Shown here one piece after another: positions 52,805 through 61,301 of a stretch of DNA of 64,000 bases (positions within the stretch are counted from its first letter, which is position 1; each line of letters opens with the position of its first letter). Below the pieces are notes generated by a model. The model was given only the letters and a program-made list of their open reading frames with translations, was not told the DNA's origin and did no database searches. This stretch comes from Roseburia intestinalis L1-82 (GTDB lineage Bacteria; Bacillota; Clostridia; Lachnospirales; Lachnospiraceae), in assembly GCF_900537995.1 (NCBI RefSeq), contig NZ_LR027880.1:2488001-2552000 (forward strand). Reading direction: 5' to 3'. The position numbers and the translations under genes were made by a program.

Positions 52805-53477
52805 TTCCCCACACCACCTTTAAGTATTCCGGCTCTTTTGGATTGAGTTCAATTTTTTCACGGATGCGCCTGATATGTACCATGACCGTATTTTCGCATG
52901 CATACCCCTGCTCATTCCAGACACGCTCATAAATTTCCTCCGCCGGGAAAACGCGTCCCGGATATTTCATCAGAAGCTCCATGATCTTTGTCTCCGTCGC
53001 AGTCAGCCTGACCGGCTCTTTGTCCACATAAAGCACTCGCTCATTCGTATGGAACTCCAGCCTGCCATTCGTGATACATCCATCATCATCTGCTTTATGG
53101 ATATCCCCAAGACTTGTATACCTGCGGAGATGACTTTTCACACGCGCTGCTAACTCCTGTGGATTGTAAGGTTTTGCCACATAATCATCCGCTCCCATGG
53201 ACAGTCCTAAGACTTTGTCTGTGTCCTCACTCTTTGCACTGAGCACAATGATCGGAATGTTTTTTCGCTCGCGTATTTTCAATACCGCAGATAATCCGTC
53301 GAGTTTTGGCATCATGACATCCATGATCACCAGATGTACCTTCTGCTCCGCTATGAGCTCTAATGCCTGCATGCCATCATACGCTTTTAATACCTGATAT
53401 CCCTCCTTTTCCAAAAGTATTGCGATTGCCCTTACGATCTCGCGGTCGTCATCCACGACTAATATACATTCACTCAT
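52773..53477 (-). CDS. OmpR-family response regulator
   Basis: A 234-residue regulator: receiver with DDDRE, phospho-Asp in LVIMDVMMPKLDG near residue 53, Lys in YVAKPYNPQE, then a winged-helix DNA-binding domain (LTATETKIMELLMKYPGRVF, ENTVMVHIRRIREKIE). It is the partner of the overlapping kinase gene. The upstream region has 11-bp-spaced direct repeats, suggesting autoregulation. Confidence 0.95.
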   Translation of the reverse strand: MSECILVVDDDREIVRAIAILLEKEGYQVLKAYDGMQALELIAEQKVHLVIMDVMMPKLDGLSAVLKIRERKNIPIIVLSAKSEDTDKVLGLSMGADDYVAKPYNPQELAARVKSHLRRYTSLGDIHKADDDGCITNGRLEFHTNERVLYVDKEPVRLTATETKIMELLMKYPGRVFPAEEIYERVWNEQGYACENTVMVHIRRIREKIELNPKEPEYLKVVWGIGYKIEKMEK

Positions 53478-53523
53478 GCTGTATTTACTCCTCCTTAAAG
53501 CCTATGTCTATCTTATCCGGGGC

Positions 53524-53565
53524 TTCTTACAAAAAAAGTGGGATATTTCTTACAGATTTCTTACA
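53524..53565 (-). promoter_or_regulatory. Direct repeats upstream of the OmpR-type gene
   Basis: Minus strand TGTAAGAA occurs at 53558-53565, 53547-53554 (11 bases apart) and 53524-53531 (23 further). OmpR-type regulators bind direct repeats spaced by one helical turn, so this is the likely autoregulatory site. Confidence 0.5.
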
Positions 53566-53657
53566 ATTTCCCACCGTTCTTATTATTTTTCTCCCTTTTT
53601 GCTATTCATTTCCTGTTATATGAAGAAAGGCTATCGCACTTGAGAGGTGAGGCAGCC

Positions 53658-53855
53658 TTAGAAAGTTGATTCTATAAACATATGAACACCTTTGATTTTT
53701 AACCATTGTAGTAACTCTTCTATTATTTTTGAAGAATAACCGTTTCTTCTTTTTTCAGGAATACAATATACATCAACTATATATCCGTACATTGGAGTTT
53801 TGAAGAAACAAAACGGAACGTCTTCCTTAATTACTGCACCCCACGCGCAATAACA
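53658..53855 (-). pseudogene. GNAT acetyltransferase remnant
   Basis: A 66-codon open stretch encodes a C-terminal GNAT piece: AWGAVIKEDVPFCFFK, then the acetyl-CoA motif VDVYCIPEKRRNGYSSKIIEELL, ending IKGVHMFIESTF. An in-frame TAG precedes it, and no N-terminal half is present. It is a truncated acetyltransferase gene, not expressed as a whole domain. Confidence 0.75.
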
Positions 53856-53884
53856 CTAGGACCAATTTTATTATTTATAAGAAT

Positions 53885-54030
53885 TTGTCGAAGATCTACA
53901 GGCTACAAAAAGCTGCTCAGCTACTGGTTAATACAGAAAATAACATACAGGAAATTGCAACGGACTGTGGTTTTGACGACAACAACTATTTTTCCAAACT
54001 TTTTAAGAGACATTATCATTCTGTTATTAT
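53885..54030 (+). pseudogene. AraC-type HTH remnant
   Basis: YRLQKAAQLLVNTENNIQEIATDCGFDDNNYFSKLFKRHY is a typical second HTH of an AraC regulator, but the first HTH and effector domain are missing and the end runs into the convergent radical-SAM gene. It is a leftover fragment adjoining the GNAT remnant on the other strand. Confidence 0.75.
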
Positions 54031-54896
54031 GTCAAATTCAAAAACATCTGAACATATTTATCCGGTAACTCATGAAGATACCGGAAACACTCATTTGGAT
54101 CATAGATAATTCCATTTTCGGCGCATCTTTTTCTGAACATATCCATAAGTTTCTCGTTATCAGGGCTTGCCAGATCATATGCATTTCCATATGTATAGAT
54201 GTATTTTTTCTTAAGCCCTGAAAAATATCTGTCCAATGCCTGATAAAAATATTCCCTGTCTCCATCCCTTAATGTAACTCCCATGTTGAAGCATATGATT
54301 CCTTTTACGCCAGCTTCCATACAGTAATCAAGAATACCATTGATGTTTTCCTTTGTATCATTTATAAAAGGTAATATAGGTGTCAGCCACACGACAGTTG
54401 GAATCCCTGCCTTTTTAAATTGCATAAGTGCTTCAAATCTCTCATGGGTTGTAGAAACATTCGGCTCTAAAATCTTGCAGAGTGTTTCGTCATAAGTAGT
54501 CATTGTCATCTGTACAACAGCTTTTGCTTTCGCGTTGATTGATTTTAAAATATCCATATCCCGCAATATTCTGGTAGATTTTGTCTGAATTGCAACACCA
54601 TATTCATATTTGTCAATCAGCTCCAAACATCTTCTGGTCAGTTTTAATTTTTCTTCTGCTTGAAGATAAGGATCGCACATAGCACCGGTTCCTATCATAC
54701 ATTTTTTGCGTTTGGATTTTAATGCCTTTTCAAGAAGCTGTGGAGCATTTGCTTTTACCTCTATATCCTCAAATTCATGTGTAAATCCATAGCAGTTACT
54801 CCTGCTGTCGCAATAAATGCAGCCATGCGTACAGCCTCTGTATATATTCATTCCATTATTACTTGAAAGAATTCCCTTTGCTTCTACAAAATGCAT
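54027..54896 (-). CDS. SPL-family radical SAM protein
   Basis: A 289-residue radical SAM enzyme with the cluster motif YRGCTHGCIYCDSRS (C-x3-C-x2-C) near residue 21, and the SPL-group segments CMIGTGAMCDPYLQAE and VAIQTKSTRILRD. The spore-photoproduct-lyase-like group includes many of unknown reaction; I cannot name the substrate. Its 3' end meets the AraC remnant. Confidence 0.9.
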   Translation of the reverse strand: MHFVEAKGILSSNNGMNIYRGCTHGCIYCDSRSNCYGFTHEFEDIEVKANAPQLLEKALKSKRKKCMIGTGAMCDPYLQAEEKLKLTRRCLELIDKYEYGVAIQTKSTRILRDMDILKSINAKAKAVVQMTMTTYDETLCKILEPNVSTTHERFEALMQFKKAGIPTVVWLTPILPFINDTKENINGILDYCMEAGVKGIICFNMGVTLRDGDREYFYQALDRYFSGLKKKYIYTYGNAYDLASPDNEKLMDMFRKRCAENGIIYDPNECFRYLHELPDKYVQMFLNLT

Positions 54897-54928
54897 ATGT
54901 ACTCTCCCCTAATTCTACAAATTGGAAT

Positions 54929-55306
54929 CTATCGCTTTGTCCCATCCTCATTGAAATTATTTTTTAATGCCTTTTCCGTTAGAAAAATAGGCCCAATCAA
55001 AAACACCAGTTGTATTACAATGATAATAATACTCAAAATTCCCATTGTATCGTCACTTGCTCCATAAAAAGGAATATGTATAAGCATTGTAGGTCCCAAC
55101 AGACCAATACCGACTTTCCACCAAAGTTTTCCTGCATGGTCATGTGCAAATCTCCAGGTATCCATATTTATCATTGACATCTTAGTTTGGTATCCCACAA
55201 CTCCATTGATCTTCTTTGGACAATGTTTCCACATCATTCTGCCCACAATTATCATAATCGCTGGAATAATACAATCGCATATCAAAATAAACCACCAGAA
55301 CCACAT
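54929..55306 (-). CDS. SdpI-like membrane protein
   Basis: A 125-residue protein with about four membrane segments and the SdpI-family signature VVGYQTKMSMINMDTWRFAHDHAGKLWW. Characterised SdpI gives immunity to the SdpC toxin; most relatives are of unknown role and no toxin gene lies here. ATG at 55306 follows GGGAGGTGG and lies inside the end of the upstream gene, so the two are coupled. Confidence 0.82.
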   Translation of the reverse strand: MWFWWFILICDCIIPAIMIIVGRMMWKHCPKKINGVVGYQTKMSMINMDTWRFAHDHAGKLWWKVGIGLLGPTMLIHIPFYGASDDTMGILSIIIIVIQLVFLIGPIFLTEKALKNNFNEDGTKR

Positions 55307-55908
55307 ATTGCCACCTCCCGCAATGACCATTCTTCATCATAGCTTCCAAGATAAACTTTATTCTCCAAAAATTCCGGCTGATGCGCTAACAGTTCAAATC
55401 CTCGTTTCCTGCATTCTTCGATAGTTCCGTTATTATCTGCCTGAACACCAATTTCTCCAAAATAGTAAGCATTCACATTCTTCGTATGCTCATACATTTC
55501 ATATGCTGAGCGTGGAATCTCACCGTAAAAGGTTTGTCTGACCGGTAAAACACTTTTATCTTTATCCGGTACCGCTTCGTACATCGTCAGGAAATCCCGT
55601 GCAGATTTCAGGGCAAGTGATTTTAATTCTTCATATTCCGCCATGCTTAATGGCTTTTTCTCCTCGTCAAAAAGCACATCTGAGTCTGCATCAGAAATGG
55701 TAAGTGTTGACACTTTTTCTTGAATGATCTCAGGTTCCGGAACATCCCAAGTTAAAGCTCCTTTCCACTTCAGGTAAGCTGAAATTTCAGACGACATCTT
55801 CCCAATAGCTTCACACTTAGATTTACCTCTTGTAAATGCACCAATGAAATTGGACGCATACAGAATACTGTCATCGCCATTATGTTCCCAAACACACTTC
55901 ACTTTCAT
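55282..55908 (-). CDS. HicB-like / DinB-like uncharacterised protein
   Basis: A 208-residue soluble protein. Residues 1-55 (VKCVWEHNGDDSILYASNFIGAFTRGKSKCEAIGKMSSEISAYL) resemble a HicB-like domain; residues 90-195 look helical, with EIPRSAYEMYEHTKNVNAYYFGEIG recalling DinB-type bundles. No HicA toxin is adjacent. I do not recognise a function. It overlaps the SdpI-like gene. Confidence 0.75.
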   Translation of the reverse strand: MKVKCVWEHNGDDSILYASNFIGAFTRGKSKCEAIGKMSSEISAYLKWKGALTWDVPEPEIIQEKVSTLTISDADSDVLFDEEKKPLSMAEYEELKSLALKSARDFLTMYEAVPDKDKSVLPVRQTFYGEIPRSAYEMYEHTKNVNAYYFGEIGVQADNNGTIEECRKRGFELLAHQPEFLENKVYLGSYDEEWSLREVAICGSGGLF

Positions 55909-56010
55909 AAAAGAATTTTCCTCCCAAACACCGATTTACTTAAATGCAGTATACCACATGGTCAGCGTCAATGATACTATTATTCTCTTTTATAAAATAA
56001 AGAGGAAAAC

Positions 56011-56052
56011 GTTCCAAAACCACTTGACATAGTTTTCAAAACCGCTTACACT
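56011..56052 (+). promoter_or_regulatory. degV promoter with overlapping direct repeats
   Basis: TTGACA (56024-56029), 17 bases, TACACT (56047-56052). A 15-base direct repeat (GTTCCAAAACCACTT at 56011, TTTTCAAAACCGCTT at 56033; 12 of 15 identical, 22-base period) covers both elements, a plausible operator spanning two helical turns. Confidence 0.5.
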
Positions 56053-56088
56053 GTATACTATAACTATTTAACAGGATTGGAGAACATC

Positions 56089-56991
56089 ATGTTTCAGATT
56101 ATCGTTGACTCTGCGGCAAATATTCCCGCAGAACTTGTAAAAAAATATAAGATCAAAGTTCTTTCTTTTATCAACTTTGTAAATGGAAAAGAAGTCACCT
56201 GTTTTGATCCGGAATTATCCCCGGAAGAGGAACGTCAGAAAGGTCATGAATATTACGATGCCGTACGCCAGGGTGCAGATGTAAAGACCGGTCTGATCAG
56301 CACTGCTATATTTGAAGATGCATTCCGCAGTGCCATGGAAAATAACGAAGATGTGCTGTATTTCTCGCTTAGCAAAAATATCAGCGGAAATTTCAACTCC
56401 GCAAGACTCGCCGCAGAAGATCTGATGCATGATCCGGTAAACGGCAGAAAAATCCGTCTGATCGATTCACTCAATGCTTCTTTAGCACAGGGAATTTTAG
56501 CGATCTACGCAAGTGAAATGCGTGATAAAGGTATGGAGATTGATGAAGTAGCAGATATCTTAGAAACGTACCCTGCAAAGATGAACGGTGTATTTACCGT
56601 CGGTGATTTAAAATATCTTTCCAGAACCGGACGTTTGAGCGGCGCAACTGCTCTCGTCGGCAACCTTTTGAGTATCAAACCGATCCTGCGCGGAAACAAA
56701 GACGGTTTTATTGTCCAGTACAAGAAATGCCGCGGAAGAAAAGCTGCGTTGAACGAGCTCATCTCTCTTGTCTGTGACAATATCGTGGAACCGGAAAAAC
56801 AGATCATCGGAATTGCACATGCCGATGCCTACGAAGACTCGCTCTATGTCATGGATAAAATTCAGGAAAAAATCTCTGTGCGGGAATTTATCAATACTTC
56901 TTACGATTTCTGTACCGGAAGCCATGTGGGTCCGGATACCATCGCCTTGTTCTTTATGGCAAAAGACAGAGAATTAGGGGCAGGCAAATAA
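56089..56991 (+). CDS. DegV-family fatty-acid-binding protein
   Basis: About 300 residues of the DegV/FakB fold: FQIIVDSAANIPAELVKKYKI, TGLISTAIFEDAF, LSKNISGNFNSARLAAEDL, VFTVGDLKYLSRTGRLSGATALVGNLLSIKPIL. These proteins bind a fatty acid and, with FakA kinase, feed host fatty acids into phospholipids; no fakA is in the window. ATG at 56089 follows TTGGAGAAC. Confidence 0.93.
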   Translation: MFQIIVDSAANIPAELVKKYKIKVLSFINFVNGKEVTCFDPELSPEEERQKGHEYYDAVRQGADVKTGLISTAIFEDAFRSAMENNEDVLYFSLSKNISGNFNSARLAAEDLMHDPVNGRKIRLIDSLNASLAQGILAIYASEMRDKGMEIDEVADILETYPAKMNGVFTVGDLKYLSRTGRLSGATALVGNLLSIKPILRGNKDGFIVQYKKCRGRKAALNELISLVCDNIVEPEKQIIGIAHADAYEDSLYVMDKIQEKISVREFINTSYDFCTGSHVGPDTIALFFMAKDRELGAGK

Positions 56992-57031
56992 GCCTGCCCT
57001 GACCAGCAATTATTCTCTATTTCATTTTTCA

Positions 57032-58399
57032 CTACAGCGCCCTTTCCATGCACACAAACCGCATATCATAAAGACTACATTCCCCCACTTTCTCATATCC
57101 CAGATGCATATAAGCACGCATTGCCACCTCATGCCCTTCATGCACCAAAATATGAACAGATCTCTTTCCCTGTTTCCTCAGGACATTCATGGCATACGCC
57201 ATCATCATCCTTGCCAGTTTTTTATTCTGATACTCTTTCCGGATACAGAGCCTTGCCAGTTCGGCACCCGGAAGCAACGTCTGATTCCAGCATTTTAAGC
57301 TGTCCACTGCCTCGTCTGCATCTATGGAGATCGACGCCAGCAGTTCCCCGTCTTCATTTTCCATCACAAAAAGCGCATTTCTGGAAAGATCGGATTCTAT
57401 TGTGTCAATTCCAGGATAGTACTCATTCCAGCCTGCCGCTCCGCCGATCATGGAATGGTACAATTCTAAGATTTTCCCGGTATCTTCTTTTACAGCGGGG
57501 CGGATATAGCGCAAAAATGTGTAATCCGGAATTTTCAATGAATCCGCTGCCTGTGCAAAATATTTTTCTTCGATATGCGGCCAGCGCTTTGCTCCCATAT
57601 CATTTTCTTCCTGCAGTTTCGCTGCCAGATTAACAAGTTCCGGTGTCAGATCTGTTCCAGTCAGTAAAATGTGCAGATTGTTATTTAAAAACCATGGCGC
57701 CATATCATAAAGTCCCGATGTAAAAATATCCAGTATCACCTGATTGCTATCGTAAGGGATCCGCAAAAATTCCGGTTTCCATTCATTTTGACCGGACTCT
57801 AAGATGATGGCATGCGCGTATCCCGGATCTCCGATCGCAATTCCACAGGAACCGGTATTCATATAGGTTTTTCCCTGATATCTGCTGATACCCGGAAAAT
57901 GTGTATGGGCTGCAAGCAGATAGTCAGTATCGATCTCTTCTAATACCTCTTTTGTGCGGTCACTGTCAAGCTGGAGCAGTTCTCTTGTATTGACCGGAGA
58001 ACCGTGACAGCAGGTAAACGCCGGATATCCTTCCTTTTCATAACGAAACGTGATCGGAAGGCTCTCAAAAAAATCCAGATCTCTTTCCGTGAGCTGCCTG
58101 TAAGTATACAAAAGATTGCCGCTGGCGGAATTGGCAAGCCAGAATTTTTCTTCTTCCTCCTTCTCCCGAATCTTACGCTGTTCTATCATATATTCTTCCC
58201 GGTTTCCGCGCAGCACATGACATGGGAACTGTTCCATTAATTCATAGAGAAGTTCCATCGTCTGCCTTGCACCGGCGGTATCCGAAATAAAATCTCCCAG
58301 AAGCAGAAATTCCTCACATCCGGCATTTACCATATAGTCCACACATGCCCGGAATGCGGTCTGGTTGCTGTGAATATCTGCAATTACTCCAACTTTCAT
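57032..58399 (-). CDS. Metallophosphoesterase-GNAT acetyltransferase fusion
   Basis: A 455-residue two-domain protein. Residues 1-245 are a YfcE-like calcineurin phosphoesterase: VGVIADIHSNQTAF, LLLGDFISD, LRGNREEY, CCHGSP, AAHTHFPG, NTGSCG. Residues 305-455 are a GNAT domain: FLRYIRPAVKEDTGKILELY, ELARLCIRKEYQNKKLARMMMAYA, ending in YEKVGECSLYDMRFVCMERAL. All metal ligands seem present. The joint substrate is unknown. The continuous frame shows no frameshift. Confidence 0.88.
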   Translation of the reverse strand: MKVGVIADIHSNQTAFRACVDYMVNAGCEEFLLLGDFISDTAGARQTMELLYELMEQFPCHVLRGNREEYMIEQRKIREKEEEEKFWLANSASGNLLYTYRQLTERDLDFFESLPITFRYEKEGYPAFTCCHGSPVNTRELLQLDSDRTKEVLEEIDTDYLLAAHTHFPGISRYQGKTYMNTGSCGIAIGDPGYAHAIILESGQNEWKPEFLRIPYDSNQVILDIFTSGLYDMAPWFLNNNLHILLTGTDLTPELVNLAAKLQEENDMGAKRWPHIEEKYFAQAADSLKIPDYTFLRYIRPAVKEDTGKILELYHSMIGGAAGWNEYYPGIDTIESDLSRNALFVMENEDGELLASISIDADEAVDSLKCWNQTLLPGAELARLCIRKEYQNKKLARMMMAYAMNVLRKQGKRSVHILVHEGHEVAMRAYMHLGYEKVGECSLYDMRFVCMERAL

Positions 58400-58472
58400 T
58401 CCAAAGTATCTTTCCTTTCATTTAACCGCCATTCTTACATGTGAAAATTTAATTTTTCACACTACGGTCTGT

Positions 58473-58946
58473 CTAAACATTTTCTTCCTTGCAGACATCG
58501 ACCCAGCCTTTTGCCCCGGCGATCTGCTCAAGTTCCGGGATCGTGAGTTTCACTGCACTGTGGTCATTTCCCGCTGCCGGATATACGATAGTAAATTTTT
58601 TCAGACTTTCGTCGAGATACACTTCCACACCATCGTTGATTCCAAACGGGCACACCCCGCCCGGCGCATGACCGATCACTTCCTCAACCGCATCAGACGG
58701 AATCATCTTCGCTTTCACATGAAATGTATCCTTGTATTTGCGGTTATCGACTTTCGCCGTGCCTTCCGTCAGAATCAGCACCGCCTGCTCTCCCTGTAAA
58801 AAGGACATCGTCTTTGCGATCATGCCCGGCTCCACCCCAAGTGCTTCCGCCGCCATCGCAACGGTTGCCGTGGAATCAGCCAGCTCGATCACATGATCCA
58901 AAAATCCTTTATTCTCCAAATATGCTTTCGCTTTTTCTAATGACAT
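58473..58946 (-). CDS. YbaK/ProX-type aminoacyl-tRNA deacylase
   Basis: About 157 residues of the YbaK/EbsC editing fold: STATVAMAAEALGVEPGMIAKTMSF, KVDNRKYKDTF, VIGHAPGGVCPFGI, YPAAGNDHSAVKLT. It hydrolyses misacylated tRNAs in trans. ATG at 58946 follows AGAGGA; an upstream extension is rejected. It lies 22 bases after the Dabb gene. Confidence 0.9.
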   Translation of the reverse strand: MSLEKAKAYLENKGFLDHVIELADSTATVAMAAEALGVEPGMIAKTMSFLQGEQAVLILTEGTAKVDNRKYKDTFHVKAKMIPSDAVEEVIGHAPGGVCPFGINDGVEVYLDESLKKFTIVYPAAGNDHSAVKLTIPELEQIAGAKGWVDVCKEENV

Positions 58947-58968
58947 ATAAATCCTCTTTTCTGTCCGT

Positions 58969-59271
58969 TTATATCTCATAGTCCATGCAGGATCTCACCG
59001 CCGTATACGGTCTGACTTTACTGTCTGCGACTGCCACATGTTTCGGATGTGTACTGTAAGTTTTTAATGCTTCCGCACTCTCAAATGTGGAATCTAGCAT
59101 GACATCCACGGTTGAACTCGGCAGACAGTCGATGCGCACTTTGATTTCTGTCATTCCCGGGATCTGACCGGCAAGACCTTCTAATCCTTCCTTGATCCCT
59201 GCTTTGATCTGTTTTTTCTCCTCCTCTGAAAATTCCTCTTTCAGTTTCCATAAAATAATATGTTTTACCAT
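58969..59271 (-). CDS. Dabb (stress-responsive A/B barrel) protein
   Basis: A 100-residue dimeric alpha/beta barrel domain: MVKHIILWKLKEEFSEEEK, GLAGQIPGMTEIKVRID, STFESAEALKTYSTHPKHVAVADSKVRPY. The function of this family is mostly unknown. It is first of a two-gene unit with the deacylase. Confidence 0.9.
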   Translation of the reverse strand: MVKHIILWKLKEEFSEEEKKQIKAGIKEGLEGLAGQIPGMTEIKVRIDCLPSSTVDVMLDSTFESAEALKTYSTHPKHVAVADSKVRPYTAVRSCMDYEI

Positions 59272-59370
59272 TTTGTTTTTCCTTTCTTCAGGCGTTATAG
59301 ACCTGATACCACTATTTTAGTCCTCTTATTTATTTTTGCAATTACGGATCATCCTTCGTACCCGCAAAAC

Positions 59371-61023
59371 TCAAATTTCCTCTTTGCCGCCGTTTTTTGT
59401 CCGGATCACAAAGAGAACCACACAAAGAAGCACGATGCAGATTGGAAGTGTCAGCCATACAATGGCGTCAAGTCCCACTACCTTAAAAATACCGATCAGA
59501 AGATATCCAACCATACATACACTTCCCACAACAAGCACATACGGAAGCTGTGTCACCACATGGTTGACGTGTTCACAGTGACCACCGGCAGATGCCATGA
59601 TCGTCGTGTCGGAGATCGGTGAACAGTGGTCTCCGCAGACTGCACCCGCCAGACAGGATGCGATGGAGATAACCATCATCTGTCCTTCCGGAAATACCCC
59701 GATCACGATCGGGATCAGAATGCTGAATGTTCCCCAGGATGTTCCGGTTGCAAATGCCAGAAACGCAGCAACCAGGAAAATGATCATCGGAAGAAATCCC
59801 TGCATCGCAGATGCAGAATTTGCCACAAGATCTGCCACAAAATATTTTGCACCGAGCAGGTTTGTCATACCCGATAACGTCCACGCCATCGTAAGGATCA
59901 GAATCGGCGCGATCATGGACTGGAATCCCTCCGGGATACATTTTGCAAACTCTTCAAAGGACAGCACATCACGCATCATATAATAGATAAATGTAAATAC
60001 CAGCGTGACCGCACCGCCAAGCACCAGTCCCACCGATGCATCCGAAGCTGCAAACGCATCGACAAAGGAAGCACCCTCAAAAAATCCACCGGTATAAACC
60101 ATTGCCACAATACAGCTTGCGATGAGAACCGCAACCGGAAGAATCAGATCCAGCACATGTGCTTTCTCATTGATGACCTCTTCTTCATTTCCCTCATAAG
60201 GTCTTCCCGGCGTGGTAAACAGATCTCCTGCGATTGCATTCATCTCATGTTTTTTCATCGGTCCAAAGTCAACCCTGAGTACCGTCACAAGTAAAACCAT
60301 GACCAGTGTCAGTATCGCATACAGGTTATACGGGATCGTCTGTAAAAATACAGCAAAACCGTTGATTCCGGAATCTTCCGGCACCGAGGATGTCACTGCC
60401 GCCGCCCACGAACTGATCGGCGCAATGATGCACACCGGAGCTGCAGTCGCATCAATGATATAGGATAATTTTGCGCGGGATACTTTGTGCCGGTCTGTGA
60501 CCGGACGCATCACACTTCCCACCGTAAGGCAGTTAAAATAATCATCTACAAAGATCAGCACTCCAAGGATCATAACGGAAATCTGCGCACCGATCCTTGT
60601 CTTAATATGCTTTGATGCCCATTTTCCAAACGCAGCAGAACCGCCCGCTTTGTTAAGCATCGAGACAAGAATTCCAAGCATGACTAAAAATACAAGGATA
60701 CCCACATTCCAGGCGTCCGCAAGTTTATACACCATACCCCCGTCTTCCTGAAAGAAGATCGTGTTGATCATCAGTTCTAAATTAAAATTGGAATATAACA
60801 GTCCTCCGGTGATGATCCCGGCTAAAAGGGACGTATATACCTCTTTCGTGATGAGTGCCAGACCGATCGCAATGACCGGCGGCAGCAGCGCAAATACCGT
60901 CGCATATACACCGCACTGGTAATTTTCCGGATCTGTGATCACCCCGGATGTATTTGCCGTTACAAACAGTAATATCACGATCACTGCAAGAAAAATAAGC
61001 ATTCCGATCTGTTTTCTTTTCAT
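59371..61023 (-). CDS. NhaC-family Na+/H+ antiporter
   Basis: A 550-residue membrane protein with about 12 hydrophobic segments. NhaC/YuiF-type motifs are visible: LIFVDDYFNCLTVGSVMRPVTDRHKVSRAKLSY, ATAAPVCIIAPISSWAA, FATGTSWGTFSILIPI and AGAVCGDHCSPISDTTIMASAG. It exchanges sodium (or another solute) for protons. AGGA precedes the ATG. The IS110-type element lies only about 60 bases upstream and may have altered its promoter. Confidence 0.92.
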   Translation of the reverse strand: MKRKQIGMLIFLAVIVILLFVTANTSGVITDPENYQCGVYATVFALLPPVIAIGLALITKEVYTSLLAGIITGGLLYSNFNLELMINTIFFQEDGGMVYKLADAWNVGILVFLVMLGILVSMLNKAGGSAAFGKWASKHIKTRIGAQISVMILGVLIFVDDYFNCLTVGSVMRPVTDRHKVSRAKLSYIIDATAAPVCIIAPISSWAAAVTSSVPEDSGINGFAVFLQTIPYNLYAILTLVMVLLVTVLRVDFGPMKKHEMNAIAGDLFTTPGRPYEGNEEEVINEKAHVLDLILPVAVLIASCIVAMVYTGGFFEGASFVDAFAASDASVGLVLGGAVTLVFTFIYYMMRDVLSFEEFAKCIPEGFQSMIAPILILTMAWTLSGMTNLLGAKYFVADLVANSASAMQGFLPMIIFLVAAFLAFATGTSWGTFSILIPIVIGVFPEGQMMVISIASCLAGAVCGDHCSPISDTTIMASAGGHCEHVNHVVTQLPYVLVVGSVCMVGYLLIGIFKVVGLDAIVWLTLPICIVLLCVVLFVIRTKNGGKEEI

Positions 61024-61037
61024 ATGTTTCCTTGTAT

Positions 61038-61059
61038 GATAATTAGGAAGTTAATTATC
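61038..61059. promoter_or_regulatory. 8-bp palindrome upstream of the antiporter gene
   Basis: GATAATTA, six bases, TAATTATC: a perfect inverted repeat 15-36 bases ahead of the start codon. It could be an operator or an mRNA hairpin close to the ribosome site. Confidence 0.5.
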
Positions 61060-61093
61060 ACATATTTCCTTTCTTTTAATATCGTGGTTCAAT

Positions 61094-61270
61094 ACAATTC
61101 AGATACTATGGACTTTTGATTTGTTTTCTGTAGCTTGACTACTCAACTGGAGTGTATTGCCACTACCTTTATCTGAATTGTTTATTAGCTGGATGTTGCC
61201 GGAGTGTTTTTCACTCAGAGTACTTATTTCTATCAAGTCTACGATGATAATCGTTGGTGGACATCATGGT
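61094..61270 (+). ncRNA. Candidate IS110 bridge RNA
   Basis: The left end between the element edge and the transposase folds strongly. ACAATTCAGATA (61094-61105) pairs perfectly over 12 bases with TATCTGAATTGT (61170-61181), closing a 64-base loop. A second domain follows with GAGTG-TTTTT-CACTC, ACGAT-GATA-ATCGT, and an outer GATGT/ACATC pair. A two-loop structured RNA at this place is what IS110-family bridge RNAs look like; guide sequences were not resolved. Confidence 0.6.
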
Positions 61271-61301
61271 ATCAGACTTTAGGAAAGGGAGGTACAACCT
61301 C

